A model generated the notes under the pieces. That model was not told the DNA's origin. It saw only the letters and a program-made list of their open reading frames with translations, and searched no databases. Below, piece by piece: positions 9,859 to 19,275 of a stretch of DNA of 64,000 nt. Numbering within the stretch: the stretch's first letter is position 1; each line of letters begins with the position of its first letter. The DNA is from Gemmobacter megaterium (lineage in GTDB: Bacteria; Pseudomonadota; Alphaproteobacteria; Rhodobacterales; Rhodobacteraceae), in contig NZ_FTOT01000002.1 in assembly GCF_900156815.1 (NCBI RefSeq), forward strand, positions 744,001-808,000. Reading direction: 5' to 3'. A program made the translations under genes and the position numbers.

Positions 9859-11325
9859 TCAGTTCACCGACAGCGCAACGAAACGCGGATCACCAGCGCG
9901 GCGCACCAGCAACAACAGGGACTTGCGCCCGGCCTCCTTGGCCTCTGTGATGCGCGCGGTCAGATCCGACAGCGCCGCAACGGGCTTTTGCCCCGCCTCG
10001 GTGATGACATCGCCGGCGGCAAGGCCCTTGCTGTCGGCTTCGGAACCTGCGGCGACACCGACCACGAGCAGACCGCTCGAACCGGGGGCCATGCCTGCGG
10101 CCTGACGCTCCTCTTCGGTGGGGACGCGCAGGGTCATGCCCAGCAGGTCTTCCTGTTGCGGGGCCGATTGTCCGCTGCCCGACGCTGCCGGGGCCTCGCC
10201 TTCGGCGGTTTCCCTGCGCCCCAGGGTCACGCTCAGCGTCTCGGTCTTGCCGTCGCGTAACACGACAACGCGCACCGCCTTGCCGACATCGGCATCCGCC
10301 ACGCGGCGCACCAGCTCGCGCGTATTGGCAACATCGGCCCCGTCAAAGCTGATGATGACGTCATTGGCCAGCAACCCCGCCTCCTTGGCCGGACCGTCGG
10401 GAACATCCGTCACAAGGGCGCCTGTGGGCTTGGGCAGGGCCATCGCTTCGGCGATATCCGGCGTCACATCCTGGATGCGCACGCCCAGCCAACCGCGGCG
10501 GGTTTCGCCAAAATCGCGCAACTGCTTGACCACCTTGTCCACGACGTTCGATGCCATGGCGAAACCGATGCCGATCGACCCGCCATTGGGCGACAGAATC
10601 GCCGTGTTCACCCCGATGACCTGCCCATCCATGTTGAACAGCGGCCCGCCCGAGTTGCCACGGTTGATTGCCGCATCGGTCTGGATGTAATCGTCATAGG
10701 TGCCCTGCAACATACGCCCACGGGCCGAAACGATCCCGGCAGACACCGAGAACCCCTGACCCAGCGGGTTCCCCATGGCCATCACCCAGTCGCCGACGCG
10801 CATCCGGTCGGAATCACCGAACTGCACATAGGAAAGTGGCACATCGCTTTCGACCTTCAGCACTGCAAGGTCGGTGTTGGGATCGGTTCCGACAACTTTG
10901 GCCTTGAGCCGGTTGCCAGAGAAAAACTCGATCTCGATATCATCGGCGCCTTCGATGACATGGTTGTTGGTGACGATGAACCCGTCTTCGGAAATCACAA
11001 ATCCGGATCCAAGCGCCTGACCGCGCCGGGGGGCCTGATCGCCACCACGGTTGTTGCGGTCCATGAAGTCACGGAAAAACTCCTCGAAAGGGGATCCTTC
11101 GGGCAGTTGCGGGCGACGGTCGGCCGCCTGTGCGATCACCGTTGACGTGGTGATGTTCACAACCGACGGGCTGACCTTGTCAGCCAGATCGGCAAAACTT
11201 TCCGGGGCGCCGCGCGCCTCGACGGCCAGGGACTGGGCAAGTGCGAAAGCCAGTGCCAGAACACCAAGCCACATGGCCCGCAGCGTCACCTGCGGCAATG
11301 GCCGGGCGAGAACCCGTGAATGCAT
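9859..11325 (-). CDS. degP: Periplasmic serine protease, DegP/HtrA family (Do type)
   Basis: A 488-residue periplasmic protease/chaperone for misfolded envelope proteins. A signal peptide spans about residues 1-39 (hydrophobic [20 protein letters not shown]). The trypsin-like domain has the full triad: His122 in TNNHVIEG, Asp152 in NTDLAVLK and Ser225 in GNSGGPLF. Two PDZ domains follow, the first starting near [12 protein letters not shown] and the second near LLGMTLRVP. The frame is open to 11406, but ATG 11325 has GGAGG at good spacing. It is the last gene of the rpiA-gor-hflK-hflC-DUF2065 block, a grouping known in Rhodobacterales. Confidence 0.95.
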   Translation of the reverse strand: MHSRVLARPLPQVTLRAMWLGVLALAFALAQSLAVEARGAPESFADLADKVSPSVVNITTSTVIAQAADRRPQLPEGSPFEEFFRDFMDRNNRGGDQAPRRGQALGSGFVISEDGFIVTNNHVIEGADDIEIEFFSGNRLKAKVVGTDPNTDLAVLKVESDVPLSYVQFGDSDRMRVGDWVMAMGNPLGQGFSVSAGIVSARGRMLQGTYDDYIQTDAAINRGNSGGPLFNMDGQVIGVNTAILSPNGGSIGIGFAMASNVVDKVVKQLRDFGETRRGWLGVRIQDVTPDIAEAMALPKPTGALVTDVPDGPAKEAGLLANDVIISFDGADVANTRELVRRVADADVGKAVRVVVLRDGKTETLSVTLGRRETAEGEAPAASGSGQSAPQQEDLLGMTLRVPTEEERQAAGMAPGSSGLLVVGVAAGSEADSKGLAAGDVITEAGQKPVAALSDLTARITEAKEAGRKSLLLLVRRAGDPRFVALSVN

Positions 11326-11453
11326 GGGCAAATCCTCCATCCTGAAACCGGGGCCCGCCCGGTCTTGAGCGAACAATGGGCAAGCGCCCCGGCGAAAGCA
11401 AACCACGTTGCAAAACTCTCAATCGGTTGTGAAGCGCCGCGACTGCGCCGCGA

Positions 11454-11651
11454 TCAGATCGCCCCCATCTGACGGGCCAGCCACACCAACCCCACGCCAA
11501 CGGCCAGCATGGCCAGCCCCAGAAGCCGCCGCACCTCGACGGGAAGCCGGGCGATCAACGCGACGATATCCTCCATACGCGAAGGGGCCAGCGCAAAGGC
11601 CAGCCCCTCGACAACAAGCACCAGCCCGATGGCCAGAACCGCCAGCATCAT
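11454..11651 (-). CDS. DUF2065 (YjeT-like) small membrane protein
   Basis: A 65-residue protein with two transmembrane helices (about 2-22 and 42-60) separated by the loop SRMEDIVALIARLPVEVRR. This matches DUF2065, whose E. coli member YjeT also sits by hflK-hflC. Its ATG overlaps the hflC stop by 4 bases (ATGA), so translation is coupled. The constant linkage suggests a link to the HflKC membrane complex, but no function is known. Confidence 0.88.
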   Translation of the reverse strand: MMLAVLAIGLVLVVEGLAFALAPSRMEDIVALIARLPVEVRRLLGLAMLAVGVGLVWLARQMGAI

Positions 11652-12529
11652 TCCTGCGGCTGTGCGGGTCTGTCGGACCGCAGATATTCAAAGAACGTGC
11701 TGTCCGGCTGCATCACGATCGACGAATTGCCCCCCTGAAGCGCGCGTTCGTAGGCGGTCAACGAGCGGGTGAAGGCAAAGAACTCCGGGTCGCGGCCAAA
11801 GGCTTCGGCGTAAACGCGGTTACGTTCGGCATCGGCCTCGCCGCGGATCACCTCTGCCTGGCGGCGGGCGTCCGAGGTCAGCTCGATGACGGTCCTGTCC
11901 GCGGTGGCGCGGACACGTTGTGCCGCCTCTTCGCCGCGCGCGCGCTCGTCCGCCGCCTCGCGTTCACGCTCTGCCCGCATCCGGGCATAGGTGGCCGCAA
12001 GGTTCTGTTCCGGCAGATCGGTGCGCGTCAGCCGGACGTCAACAACATCGACCCCCAGCGACAGCGCAGAGCGACGCGCACTGTCCCGGATCTGGTTCAT
12101 CAGCGCGGTCCGGTCCTCGGACAGCACCCGGTTCGACGGCACGCCACCCAGCACTTCACGGATGGCCGCGGTGACGATCCGGTTCAGCCGGACCTGGGCG
12201 GCGTCTTCACCGGCAGACCCGATGGCCTCGCGGAAGTCGATCAGGTTGACGATGCGCCAGCGCGCAAAGGCATCGACGACCAGACGCCGGTCATCCAGCG
12301 GCGTCACTTCCAGCGGCTGGGTCTGAAGGCCAAGGATGCGGTCCTCGTATTTGACCACTTCCTGGATCAGCGGAATCTTGAAGCCAAGCCCCGGTTCTTC
12401 CTTGACCTGTTTCACCTGACCGAATTGCAGGACCAGCGCCTTTTCCCGTTCATCGACGATGAACAGCGACGACAGCACCACGGCCACAATCACGGCAAGG
12501 ACCGGCAGTATCAGCGCGGAACGGTTCAT
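11648..12529 (-). CDS. hflC: HflC, SPFH-domain subunit of the HflKC complex
   Basis: HflC and HflK form a large ring-shaped membrane assembly that surrounds the FtsH protease and limits its attack on membrane proteins. This 293-residue protein has one N-terminal membrane helix (LILPVLAVIVAVVLSSLFIV), the SPFH/prohibitin domain (REKALVLQFGQVKQV and the rest of the first 150 residues), and a long charged helix with LTRTDLPEQNLAATYARMRAERERE. It overlaps hflK by 4 bases upstream and DUF2065 by 4 bases downstream. Length and layout match E. coli HflC (334) apart from a shorter C-terminus. Confidence 0.95.
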   Translation of the reverse strand: MNRSALILPVLAVIVAVVLSSLFIVDEREKALVLQFGQVKQVKEEPGLGFKIPLIQEVVKYEDRILGLQTQPLEVTPLDDRRLVVDAFARWRIVNLIDFREAIGSAGEDAAQVRLNRIVTAAIREVLGGVPSNRVLSEDRTALMNQIRDSARRSALSLGVDVVDVRLTRTDLPEQNLAATYARMRAEREREAADERARGEEAAQRVRATADRTVIELTSDARRQAEVIRGEADAERNRVYAEAFGRDPEFFAFTRSLTAYERALQGGNSSIVMQPDSTFFEYLRSDRPAQPQE

Positions 12530-13668
12530 TGACCCACCCCCCGGTTCAGTTCGTTCAGCGGCAGATAGGGCACCACGCCCTGCCCGCCATCGCCGGACAC
12601 ACCATCAAGGATCACCTTGTTCATGTCGGCCAGAACACGTTCCATGGTTTCAAGATACATCCGGCGGCGGGTCACATCCGGCGCCTTTACGTATTCCTCG
12701 TAGACGGCGAGGAACCGGCTTGCCTCACCCTGCGAGGCGTTGACCACCTCGGCGCGATAGCCTTCGGCCTGTTCCATCAGGCGTGCGGCTTCACCACGCG
12801 CGCCGGCGGTCACACGGTTGGCATAGGCGTCGGCCTCTTTCTCCAGCCGGTCACGTTCCTGCTGCGCGGCCTGCACTTCGCGGAAGCTGTCGATCACCTC
12901 GCGCGGCGGATCCGCACGGTCGAACAGAATCCGAACCACGTTTATCCCGGCCTGATAGCTGTCCAGCGTGCCCTGCACGGCGGCCAGCAGATCGTTGGCA
13001 ATGGCGCCGCGGTCGCGGTTCAGAATGGGCGAAAGCTCGGACCGCGCGATGATGTCCCGCATCGCGGATTCAGCGACAGCACGGATCGTGTCGCCGGGCT
13101 CGCGCAGATTGAACAGGAACAATGCAGGGTCCGACACGTTCCAGACCACCTGGAATTCAATATCCACGATGTTCTGGTCGCGCGTCAGCATCAGGCCCGT
13201 ATCCATCGCGCCAAGGCGCCCGGTGCCGACATCGGTCACCCGCTCGCCCGTCACCTGCACGATTTCCGCCGTCACGAATGGCCAGGGTGCGAAGTTCAGA
13301 CCCGGATTGCCGATGCCACGGAATTCCCCCAGCATCAGTTCGACCGAACGTTCCTCGGGCTTGACGGTGTAGAACGAGGCCATGCCCCAAAGCACCGCGG
13401 CTGCCGCAAGGCCCAGCAGGATGCCGCCACGCGAGAACATCGGCGAAGGGCCGCGCCCTGGACCGCCGGTTCCCCGATTACCGCCGCCCTGGCCGCCGCG
13501 CCCGCCCATAAGGACGCGCAGTTGCTCCTGGCCCTTTTTCATCAGTTCGTCGATCTCGGGGATCTGGGGGCCGTCGGGGCCCTTGCGCCCACCACCGCCA
13601 TTCTGACCCCGGTCGTCGCCCCCGCCACCGCCGGAGCCGCCGCCCCAAGGTCCTCCACTTCCCGCCAT
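12526..13668 (-). CDS. hflK: HflK, SPFH-domain subunit of the HflKC complex
   Basis: HflK pairs with HflC in the FtsH-modulating SPFH complex. The 380-residue protein begins with an unusually glycine-rich, disordered cytoplasmic tail (about residues 1-75, with GGGSGGGGG and a second Gly/Arg stretch), then a membrane helix (ILLGLAAAAVLWGMASFYTV), the SPFH domain starting at KPEERSVELMLGEF, and a coiled-coil C-terminal part. The Gly-rich tail is a known trait of HflK, here rather long. It lies 56 bases after gor. No convincing promoter is visible in that gap, so it may be read from upstream. Confidence 0.95.
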   Translation of the reverse strand: MAGSGGPWGGGSGGGGGDDRGQNGGGGRKGPDGPQIPEIDELMKKGQEQLRVLMGGRGGQGGGNRGTGGPGRGPSPMFSRGGILLGLAAAAVLWGMASFYTVKPEERSVELMLGEFRGIGNPGLNFAPWPFVTAEIVQVTGERVTDVGTGRLGAMDTGLMLTRDQNIVDIEFQVVWNVSDPALFLFNLREPGDTIRAVAESAMRDIIARSELSPILNRDRGAIANDLLAAVQGTLDSYQAGINVVRILFDRADPPREVIDSFREVQAAQQERDRLEKEADAYANRVTAGARGEAARLMEQAEGYRAEVVNASQGEASRFLAVYEEYVKAPDVTRRRMYLETMERVLADMNKVILDGVSGDGGQGVVPYLPLNELNRGVGQ

Positions 13669-13724
13669 CGGTGTTTATCCCTTCTCTGTCCGTTTCGGTC
13701 TAACTGGTCATTCCGGCGCGAAAA

Positions 13725-15092
13725 TCAAGCGTTTCCGACCCGTCGCGCCGGGGTTTTCATCGTGACCAGTTCCTCTGCAATCGTAGGATGAACCGCAACC
13801 GTGCGGTCGAAATCCTCTTTAGTCGCGCCCATCTTAACAGCAATCGCCGCAAGTTGGATCATTTCACCGGCACCGGCAGCCACGATGTGGCAGCCTAGGA
13901 CCTTGCGGGTCGCCTGGCTGACGATCAGCTTGAACAGGGATCGGTCCTGACGCCCCGCAAACAAGGTCTGCATCGGCCGGAAGGTCGCCACATACACCTC
14001 GACAGGTTCCTGCGCGGCGGCTTCTGCCTCTGTCAGTCCGACAGTGCCCAGTTCGGGCTGGGTGAATACGGCCGATGGCACCTGATCATGGTCGGCCTGC
14101 CGCGGGGTGCCCTTGAAGACGGTATCGGCAAAGGCATGGCCCTCGCGGATGGCAACGGGCGTCAAGGCGATACGGTCGGTCACATCTCCGACCGCAAAGA
14201 TCGACGGCACCGAGGTCTGGCTGTAACCATCCACCAGAACCTCGCCATTCCCGCCCAGACCGACGCCCAGATGTTCCAACCCAAGGCCCTGGGTGTTCGG
14301 CTTGCGGCCGGTGGCATACAGAACGGCATCATAGACACCCCCCGCACCGTTGGTTCCGGTCGCGCGGATACCTTCACCAGCCTTGTCCAGCGCGGTGACA
14401 TCGGCCTCGCAACAGATCTCGATGCCATTCGCCTTCATGGCATCCGCAACATGGGTACGCGCCTCGTCATCGAAGCCGCGCAGCACATGCGTGCCACGAT
14501 AGGCCAGCGTGACCTTGACGCCCAGCCCGTTCAGAATGCAGGCAAATTCGCAGGCAATGAACCCGCCGCCCACGATCAGCACCGAGCTTGGCAGCCTGTC
14601 CAGCAGGAACATGTCATTCGACGTCAGTGCCAGATCCGCCCCCGGAATCTCGGGCACGAAAGGGCGCCCTCCGGTGGCGATCAGTATGTGCTTGGCCGTG
14701 ATCCGTTGGCCATCGGCCAACCGCACCGTATGGGCATCCTCGACCACCGCGCGGCTGTCATGCACAGTCACGCCCGCGTTCAGCAGGCCGCTGCGATAGG
14801 CGCCTTCGAGGCGGACAAGTTCCTGATCCAGCGTGGCACGGAACCGGGACCAGTCGAATCCGCCAGCAGACACATCCCAGCCATAGGCCCGCGCATCCGC
14901 GATCTGACCGGGAAAGGCACTGGCATAGACCATCAGCTTCTTGGGAACGCAGCCGCGGATGACGCAGGTGCCGCCCATGCGGTATTCTTCGGCCAGGGCC
15001 ACCCTCGCGCCACCCTCGGATGCCGCGATCCGCGCCGCGCGCACACCGCCCGAGCCGCCACCGATGACGAAAAGATCAACGTCGAACGTCAT
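13725..15092 (-). CDS. gor: Glutathione-disulfide reductase
   Basis: Gor reduces oxidised glutathione with NADPH, keeping the cytoplasm reduced. The 455-residue flavoprotein has the FAD motif GGGSGGVRAAR (11-21), the redox disulfide Cys43/Cys48 in GGTCVIRGCVPKK, the NADPH-binding GGGFIACEFA (about 175-184), the second FAD motif SIFAVGDVTDR (about 300), and the active-site His in AVHPTIAEEL near the C-terminus. It is 29 bases downstream of rpiA, so NADPH metabolism and its use in redox defence are probably co-transcribed. Confidence 0.95.
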   Translation of the reverse strand: MTFDVDLFVIGGGSGGVRAARIAASEGGARVALAEEYRMGGTCVIRGCVPKKLMVYASAFPGQIADARAYGWDVSAGGFDWSRFRATLDQELVRLEGAYRSGLLNAGVTVHDSRAVVEDAHTVRLADGQRITAKHILIATGGRPFVPEIPGADLALTSNDMFLLDRLPSSVLIVGGGFIACEFACILNGLGVKVTLAYRGTHVLRGFDDEARTHVADAMKANGIEICCEADVTALDKAGEGIRATGTNGAGGVYDAVLYATGRKPNTQGLGLEHLGVGLGGNGEVLVDGYSQTSVPSIFAVGDVTDRIALTPVAIREGHAFADTVFKGTPRQADHDQVPSAVFTQPELGTVGLTEAEAAAQEPVEVYVATFRPMQTLFAGRQDRSLFKLIVSQATRKVLGCHIVAAGAGEMIQLAAIAVKMGATKEDFDRTVAVHPTIAEELVTMKTPARRVGNA

Positions 15093-15121
15093 GTTGTCTC
15101 CTTGCAGGCGATGCTACGGGA

Positions 15122-15904
15122 TCAATCCGCGCCGAAAACATTGTCGGTATCGGCGAATTCCACCACCTCATGCGCGACGGTTCCGGCGTTGATATCGCGC
15201 ACATCGACGCGGCCATCACCATGGCCAACGATCACGATATCGCAGATGTCGATGAACAGACCGTTCTCCACCACACCGGGGATCTGGTTCATCACCAGCG
15301 ACAACTGGCGCGGGTTGTCGATGCGGCCCAGATGCAGATCAAGGATATAGTTCCCCTCGTCGGTCACAAAGGGCCGGTCACCGTTCATGCGCAACGTCAC
15401 CTCGCGGCCCAGCACATCCAGGCTGCCCAGGGTTTCACCAACCAGCGCGCGCGTCGTCTGCCAGCCAAAGGGGATCACCTCCACCGGCAGGGGAAACGCG
15501 CCCAGATGTGCAACCTCCTTGGCCGCATCCGTGATGACGATCATCTGGTCCGAGGCGGTCGCAACGATCTTTTCTTGCAACAACGCCCCGCCGCCGCCCT
15601 TGATCAACGCAAGGTTCGCATCGAACTCGTCAGCGCCGTCAATGGTCAGGTCCAGCCATTTCGCCTCGTCCAGCGAGGTGATGCGGATGCCCAGTTGGCG
15701 CGCAAGTTCCGCAGTGCGGGTCGATGTTGGCACACCAGTTACCCGCAACCCCTCGTTCTGCACCCGGTCAGCCAGGCAGCGCACCATCCAGGCGGCGGTG
15801 GACCCTGTTCCAAGACCAAGCCGCATCCCGTCCTCGACAAAGGCGACGGCGCGACGGGCGGCCACGAACTTGGCCTTGTCGATGGGGGAAAGGGCGGCAG
15901 GCAT
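15122..15904 (-). CDS. rpiA: Ribose-5-phosphate isomerase A
   Basis: RpiA interconverts ribose-5-phosphate and ribulose-5-phosphate in the pentose phosphate pathway. The 260-residue protein has the phosphate-binding GLGTGSTAAWMV (about 30-41), the catalytic DGADEFD, KGGGGALLQEKIV, and the downstream PVEVIPFGW and DLHLGRID segments. The frame is open to 15988, but ATG 15904 starts the normal N-terminus. It is slightly longer than E. coli RpiA (219), with extra residues at both ends. First gene of the minus-strand block leading into gor and hflK. Confidence 0.95.
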   Translation of the reverse strand: MPAALSPIDKAKFVAARRAVAFVEDGMRLGLGTGSTAAWMVRCLADRVQNEGLRVTGVPTSTRTAELARQLGIRITSLDEAKWLDLTIDGADEFDANLALIKGGGGALLQEKIVATASDQMIVITDAAKEVAHLGAFPLPVEVIPFGWQTTRALVGETLGSLDVLGREVTLRMNGDRPFVTDEGNYILDLHLGRIDNPRQLSLVMNQIPGVVENGLFIDICDIVIVGHGDGRVDVRDINAGTVAHEVVEFADTDNVFGAD

Positions 15905-16007
15905 GGCGCGGTCTCCGGCAGGCAGGGTCGCGCTGGTTATAGGCAATGCCCGCCCCGCGTGCGAGGGGGAATCGCCGCCCTGCGGCAATACCCCCGGCCA
16001 GGGCGCG

Positions 16008-16643
16008 TCAGATCGACCTGAGATCCGCTGTCAGCGCGTTGATGTCGCCCCGGCGGCGATCAAGCATGGAACCGATCTCGGTCCGCTCCGCCGCAAGCAT
16101 GTTCACACCTTCGATGATGATGTTGAAGAACAACTGCCGGCCTGAACGGTCCGACACATGCCAGCGCAGATCGAACGGCGACTGCCCACGCAGCTTGGCG
16201 ACGGAAACCACCTCATAGTAGCTTTTCAGCGGCTGGGCGCCTGTCACCTCGATCTGTCCCCCGATGAATTCGCGGAACCGGCGGCCGTATTTTCGGGCGA
16301 TATAGACGCGGAACGCCTCGGTGAAGGTCGCCAGTTGCGATGCGCTGGCGGAACGCGCCGCAGGCCCCAGGGCCGAACGGGCAATCGTCGGCACATCGGC
16401 ATAGCGGGTAAAGATACCCTCGAAGTCCTTCAGCATCGCTGCCTCGGGCTTGCCGGAGTTGATCGTGCCGTTCACCTCGCCCACCGCCCGATCAATGAGC
16501 GCGCGCGCCTGATCGACGGTGAACGCCATGACGGGCGTGCCCGTCAGCAACATGCCAGCATAAACCGCCCCACCGGCCAGCAAGGCACGCCGGCGCGGAT
16601 CAGTCGCCGTAAGGGTCTGCATACGGGTCGATGAACGCGTCAT
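16008..16643 (-). CDS. mlaC: MlaC-like phospholipid-binding ABC transport protein
   Basis: A 211-residue periplasmic protein of the MlaC (Ttg2D) family, which shuttles phospholipids between the outer-membrane lipoprotein MlaA and the inner-membrane MlaFEDB complex. The N-terminus has a twin-arginine-like signal (TDPRRRALLAGG followed by a hydrophobic stretch). The MlaC fold is seen in AMLKDFEGIFTRYADVPTIA, TFTEAFRVYIARKYGRRFREF and GRQLFFNIIIEGVNML. ATG 16643 is preceded by AGGAGG at ideal spacing, which makes the gene overlap the end of mlaA by 44 bases. The mlaFED genes are not in this window. Confidence 0.88.
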   Translation of the reverse strand: MTRSSTRMQTLTATDPRRRALLAGGAVYAGMLLTGTPVMAFTVDQARALIDRAVGEVNGTINSGKPEAAMLKDFEGIFTRYADVPTIARSALGPAARSASASQLATFTEAFRVYIARKYGRRFREFIGGQIEVTGAQPLKSYYEVVSVAKLRGQSPFDLRWHVSDRSGRQLFFNIIIEGVNMLAAERTEIGSMLDRRRGDINALTADLRSI

Positions 16644-17349
16644 CCGCAACCTCCTGTCCCAATTCGAAACGGCGATTTTGCAGATACAAAAGCCGCATCT
16701 GGGCATAACTATCCGCACTTTCGTGCAGGATCGAGTCCACGGTGTCGCCAAAACGGGCCCGATCAACCACTTTTGAGGCGGCCTTGAAGCCACGCGCCCA
16801 ATGGCTTTCGGGCGACTTCAGCACATGCCCCAGCGGATCCAGCACCGTATCGACGACCTTGCCGAACGCATCCCGTTCGGTCGAAGGGCCAAGCACCGGC
16901 AGCACGACAAAGCCACCCTCACCTGCGCCCCATGTGTGCAGTGTGCCCCCGAAATCCGCGTCGCGTTCTGTCAGGCCCATGGCCCCTGCGGGATCGAACA
17001 AGCCGCCCAACCCTATCGTGGTATTCAGTGCGAACCGCCAGGTGTTGTGGACCGCATCCTCTGCCTTGCCCTGCAACACCTTGTTCAGGATGACCGACGG
17101 CATGAACAGGTTGCCTGCCACATTCCTGACGCCCTGCCCCACCGGCCCGCGTGCCACCCCGGCAGAGCCGCGCGCCACGGGACGGATCAGATTGCGGTCC
17201 AGCGACTGGTTGAAGGCATGAACCCGGCGGTTCGCATCTTCGTACGGGTCGGCATCCGACACCGGCGGTGCGGCGCAAGCGGCCAGAAGGCACAGCCCGA
17301 GAATCGGCAGCGAAAGGCGGGCGGCAACTGGAGACAGGGAAAAAAACAA
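16600..17349 (-). CDS. mlaA: MlaA (VacJ) outer-membrane lipoprotein
   Basis: MlaA removes phospholipids from the outer leaflet of the outer membrane and passes them to MlaC. The 249-residue protein has a lipobox LLAAC (Cys25) and the VacJ core: DPYEDANRRVHAFNQSLDR, NLFMPSVILNKVLQGK, NTTIGLGGLFDPAGAMGL, DFGGTLHTWG and VVLPVLGPSTERDAFG. The only usable start in frame is TTG at 17349, since a stop lies a few codons upstream; AGCAGG sits at good distance before it. A TTG start would lower expression. It overlaps mlaC and is divergent from the secretion genes at 17539. Confidence 0.92.
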   Translation of the reverse strand: MFFSLSPVAARLSLPILGLCLLAACAAPPVSDADPYEDANRRVHAFNQSLDRNLIRPVARGSAGVARGPVGQGVRNVAGNLFMPSVILNKVLQGKAEDAVHNTWRFALNTTIGLGGLFDPAGAMGLTERDADFGGTLHTWGAGEGGFVVLPVLGPSTERDAFGKVVDTVLDPLGHVLKSPESHWARGFKAASKVVDRARFGDTVDSILHESADSYAQMRLLYLQNRRFELGQEVADDAFIDPYADPYGD

Positions 17350-17538
17350 TGGAAAACCTGCTGTTCACTTTCTATGGTCGCGCAGACAACAGCGCCGTAG
17401 TGATGGCTCCGTGACGACCGAGAATTATCAGGCCGGGCAGCAGAGGCAACGCAGACCGGCACACTTTTTTGACATCAGGCCGTTTTCCGCCGCAGCGAAA
17501 GCTGCAACAATGGCGCAGCGTTCACGAAAGACCAAACC

Positions 17539-19275
17539 ATGAGCACCCCCGAAACCGCCCGCGGCAGAGCCGAGCTTCGCGCGGCACGCGCAGAGAACCG
17601 AAAGCTTTTCTGGGCGGTATTCCTGTTCAGCGCCCTGGTGAACATCCTGATGCTGACCGGCCCGCTGTACATGCTTCAGGTCTACGACCGGGTGCTCGGT
17701 TCGCATTCCGAGGCGACACTGGTCGCACTGACCGGATTGATCGTGTTCCTGTTCCTGGCCATGGGTCTGCTGGACCATGCCCGCTCCCGCGTTGCGGCAC
17801 GTATCGGCGCCCGGTTCATGGACAAGCTGGACCGCCGGGTCTTTGCCGCGTCGATCCGCATGTCCGCTGTGGCGCCCAACGAGCCAAGCGCCCAGGCCGC
17901 GCAGCGCGATCTGGAATCGATCCAGCGGTTGCTGGTCTCGCCGGTGCTGATGGCGATGTTCGACTTGCCGTGGACGCCGGTCTTTCTGGTCGCGATCTTT
18001 CTGTTCCATCCGCTGCTTGGCTGGCTGGCCATCGTCGGCGGCGGCATCCTGATCATGGTCACGCTGCTCAACCAGGCCATGACCAAAGAGCCGACGACCA
18101 CCGCCAACGGCACCACGGCCGCCGCCGAGCGCCTGTCGGAGCAGATCAAATCGGAATCCGAACTGATCCAGAGCCTCGGGATGCGCGGGGCCGCCTTTGC
18201 CCGCTGGTCGCGTGCGAGAGAGGCGCAGACGGCGGCGGTGATGAAGGCGTCGGATCTGACGGGCGGTTTCAGTGCTGCGACCAAGACATTCCGGCTGTTC
18301 CTGCAATCGGCCATGCTGGGTCTGGGGGCCTGGCTGGTGTTGCAGGGCCAACTGACCCCCGGCGCCATGATCGCAGGCTCGATCCTGCTGGGCCGCGCCC
18401 TTGCCCCGATCGAGATGGCCGTGGGCCAGTGGTCGTTGGTCCAGCGCGCGCAAGAGGGCTGGGGGCGGCTTGCCAGCCTGCTGTCGCGCGTGCCGGTGGA
18501 ACAGGACATGACCGCCCTGCCCCGCCCGCGCGCCATTCTGGAGGCACAGGCCATTTCCGTCGCACCTCCGGGGGAAAATGTCGCGGTGATCAAGGGGGTA
18601 TCCTTCCGCCTTGATCAGGGCCAGGCCATGGGCGTGATCGGCCCGTCCGGTGCCGGCAAATCCACATTGGCCCGCGCGGTCTGTGGCGTCTGGCGTCCGG
18701 GTGCGGGCAAGCTGCGGCTGGATGGCGCGACGCTGGACCAGTTCGACCCCGACACGCTGGGCAGCTATATCGGCTATCTGCCGCAACGGGTCAGCCTGTT
18801 TGACGGCACGATTGCCGAGAACATCGCCCGCCTGTCACCAACCCCCGATGCCGCTGCCGTGGTCAAAGCCGCCCAGAAGGCCGCCGCGCATGACATGATC
18901 CTTCAGTTCCCCCAAGGCTATGACACCCGGATTTCGGCCATCGGCAGCCGTCTGTCGGGCGGCCAGTTGCAGCGCATCGGCCTGGCGCGCGCCATGTACG
19001 GCGACCCGGTGATCCTGGTGCTGGACGAGCCGAACTCGAACCTCGACAATGAGGGGTCGATGGCGTTGAACACGGCAATCCGCACGATGAAAGCCGAAGG
19101 CAAGGGCGTCATCATCATGGCCCATCGTCCGGCAGCCATCCAGGAATGCGACGTGCTGCTGGTGCTGGAGAACGGCGTCCGCACCGCATTTGGGCCGCGC
19201 GATACGGTTCTGCGCGAAATGGTCAAGAACCACACCGAAATCATCCGCTCTGCCGGACCGGGAGGCGTGTCGTGA
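17539..19275 (+). CDS. Type I secretion ABC transporter (PrtD-like permease/ATPase)
   Basis: A 578-residue fused membrane/ATPase subunit of a type I secretion system, which exports proteins with C-terminal signals straight to the outside. It has a half-transporter membrane domain (about 25-310, starting FWAVFLFSALVNILMLTGPLYMLQVYDRVLGS, a PrtD-family signature), then the ABC domain: Walker A GPSGAGKST (about 368-376), signature LSGGQLQRIGLARA (about 474) and Walker B ILVLDEPNSNLD (about 495). No C39 peptidase domain precedes it. It overlaps the HlyD gene by 4 bases (GTGA). No substrate or TolC-like gene lies nearby. Confidence 0.92.
   Translation: MSTPETARGRAELRAARAENRKLFWAVFLFSALVNILMLTGPLYMLQVYDRVLGSHSEATLVALTGLIVFLFLAMGLLDHARSRVAARIGARFMDKLDRRVFAASIRMSAVAPNEPSAQAAQRDLESIQRLLVSPVLMAMFDLPWTPVFLVAIFLFHPLLGWLAIVGGGILIMVTLLNQAMTKEPTTTANGTTAAAERLSEQIKSESELIQSLGMRGAAFARWSRAREAQTAAVMKASDLTGGFSAATKTFRLFLQSAMLGLGAWLVLQGQLTPGAMIAGSILLGRALAPIEMAVGQWSLVQRAQEGWGRLASLLSRVPVEQDMTALPRPRAILEAQAISVAPPGENVAVIKGVSFRLDQGQAMGVIGPSGAGKSTLARAVCGVWRPGAGKLRLDGATLDQFDPDTLGSYIGYLPQRVSLFDGTIAENIARLSPTPDAAAVVKAAQKAAAHDMILQFPQGYDTRISAIGSRLSGGQLQRIGLARAMYGDPVILVLDEPNSNLDNEGSMALNTAIRTMKAEGKGVIIMAHRPAAIQECDVLLVLENGVRTAFGPRDTVLREMVKNHTEIIRSAGPGGVS

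Noticed and set aside
12526-13668. Gly-rich repeats in hflK as a possible repeat array
   Set aside because: They are codon repeats for the known disordered HflK tail, with no regular spacer units.
17461-17500. TTGACA at 17469 as a promoter of the secretion operon
   Set aside because: No acceptable -10 element lies 16-19 bases downstream, so the -35-like box alone is not enough.
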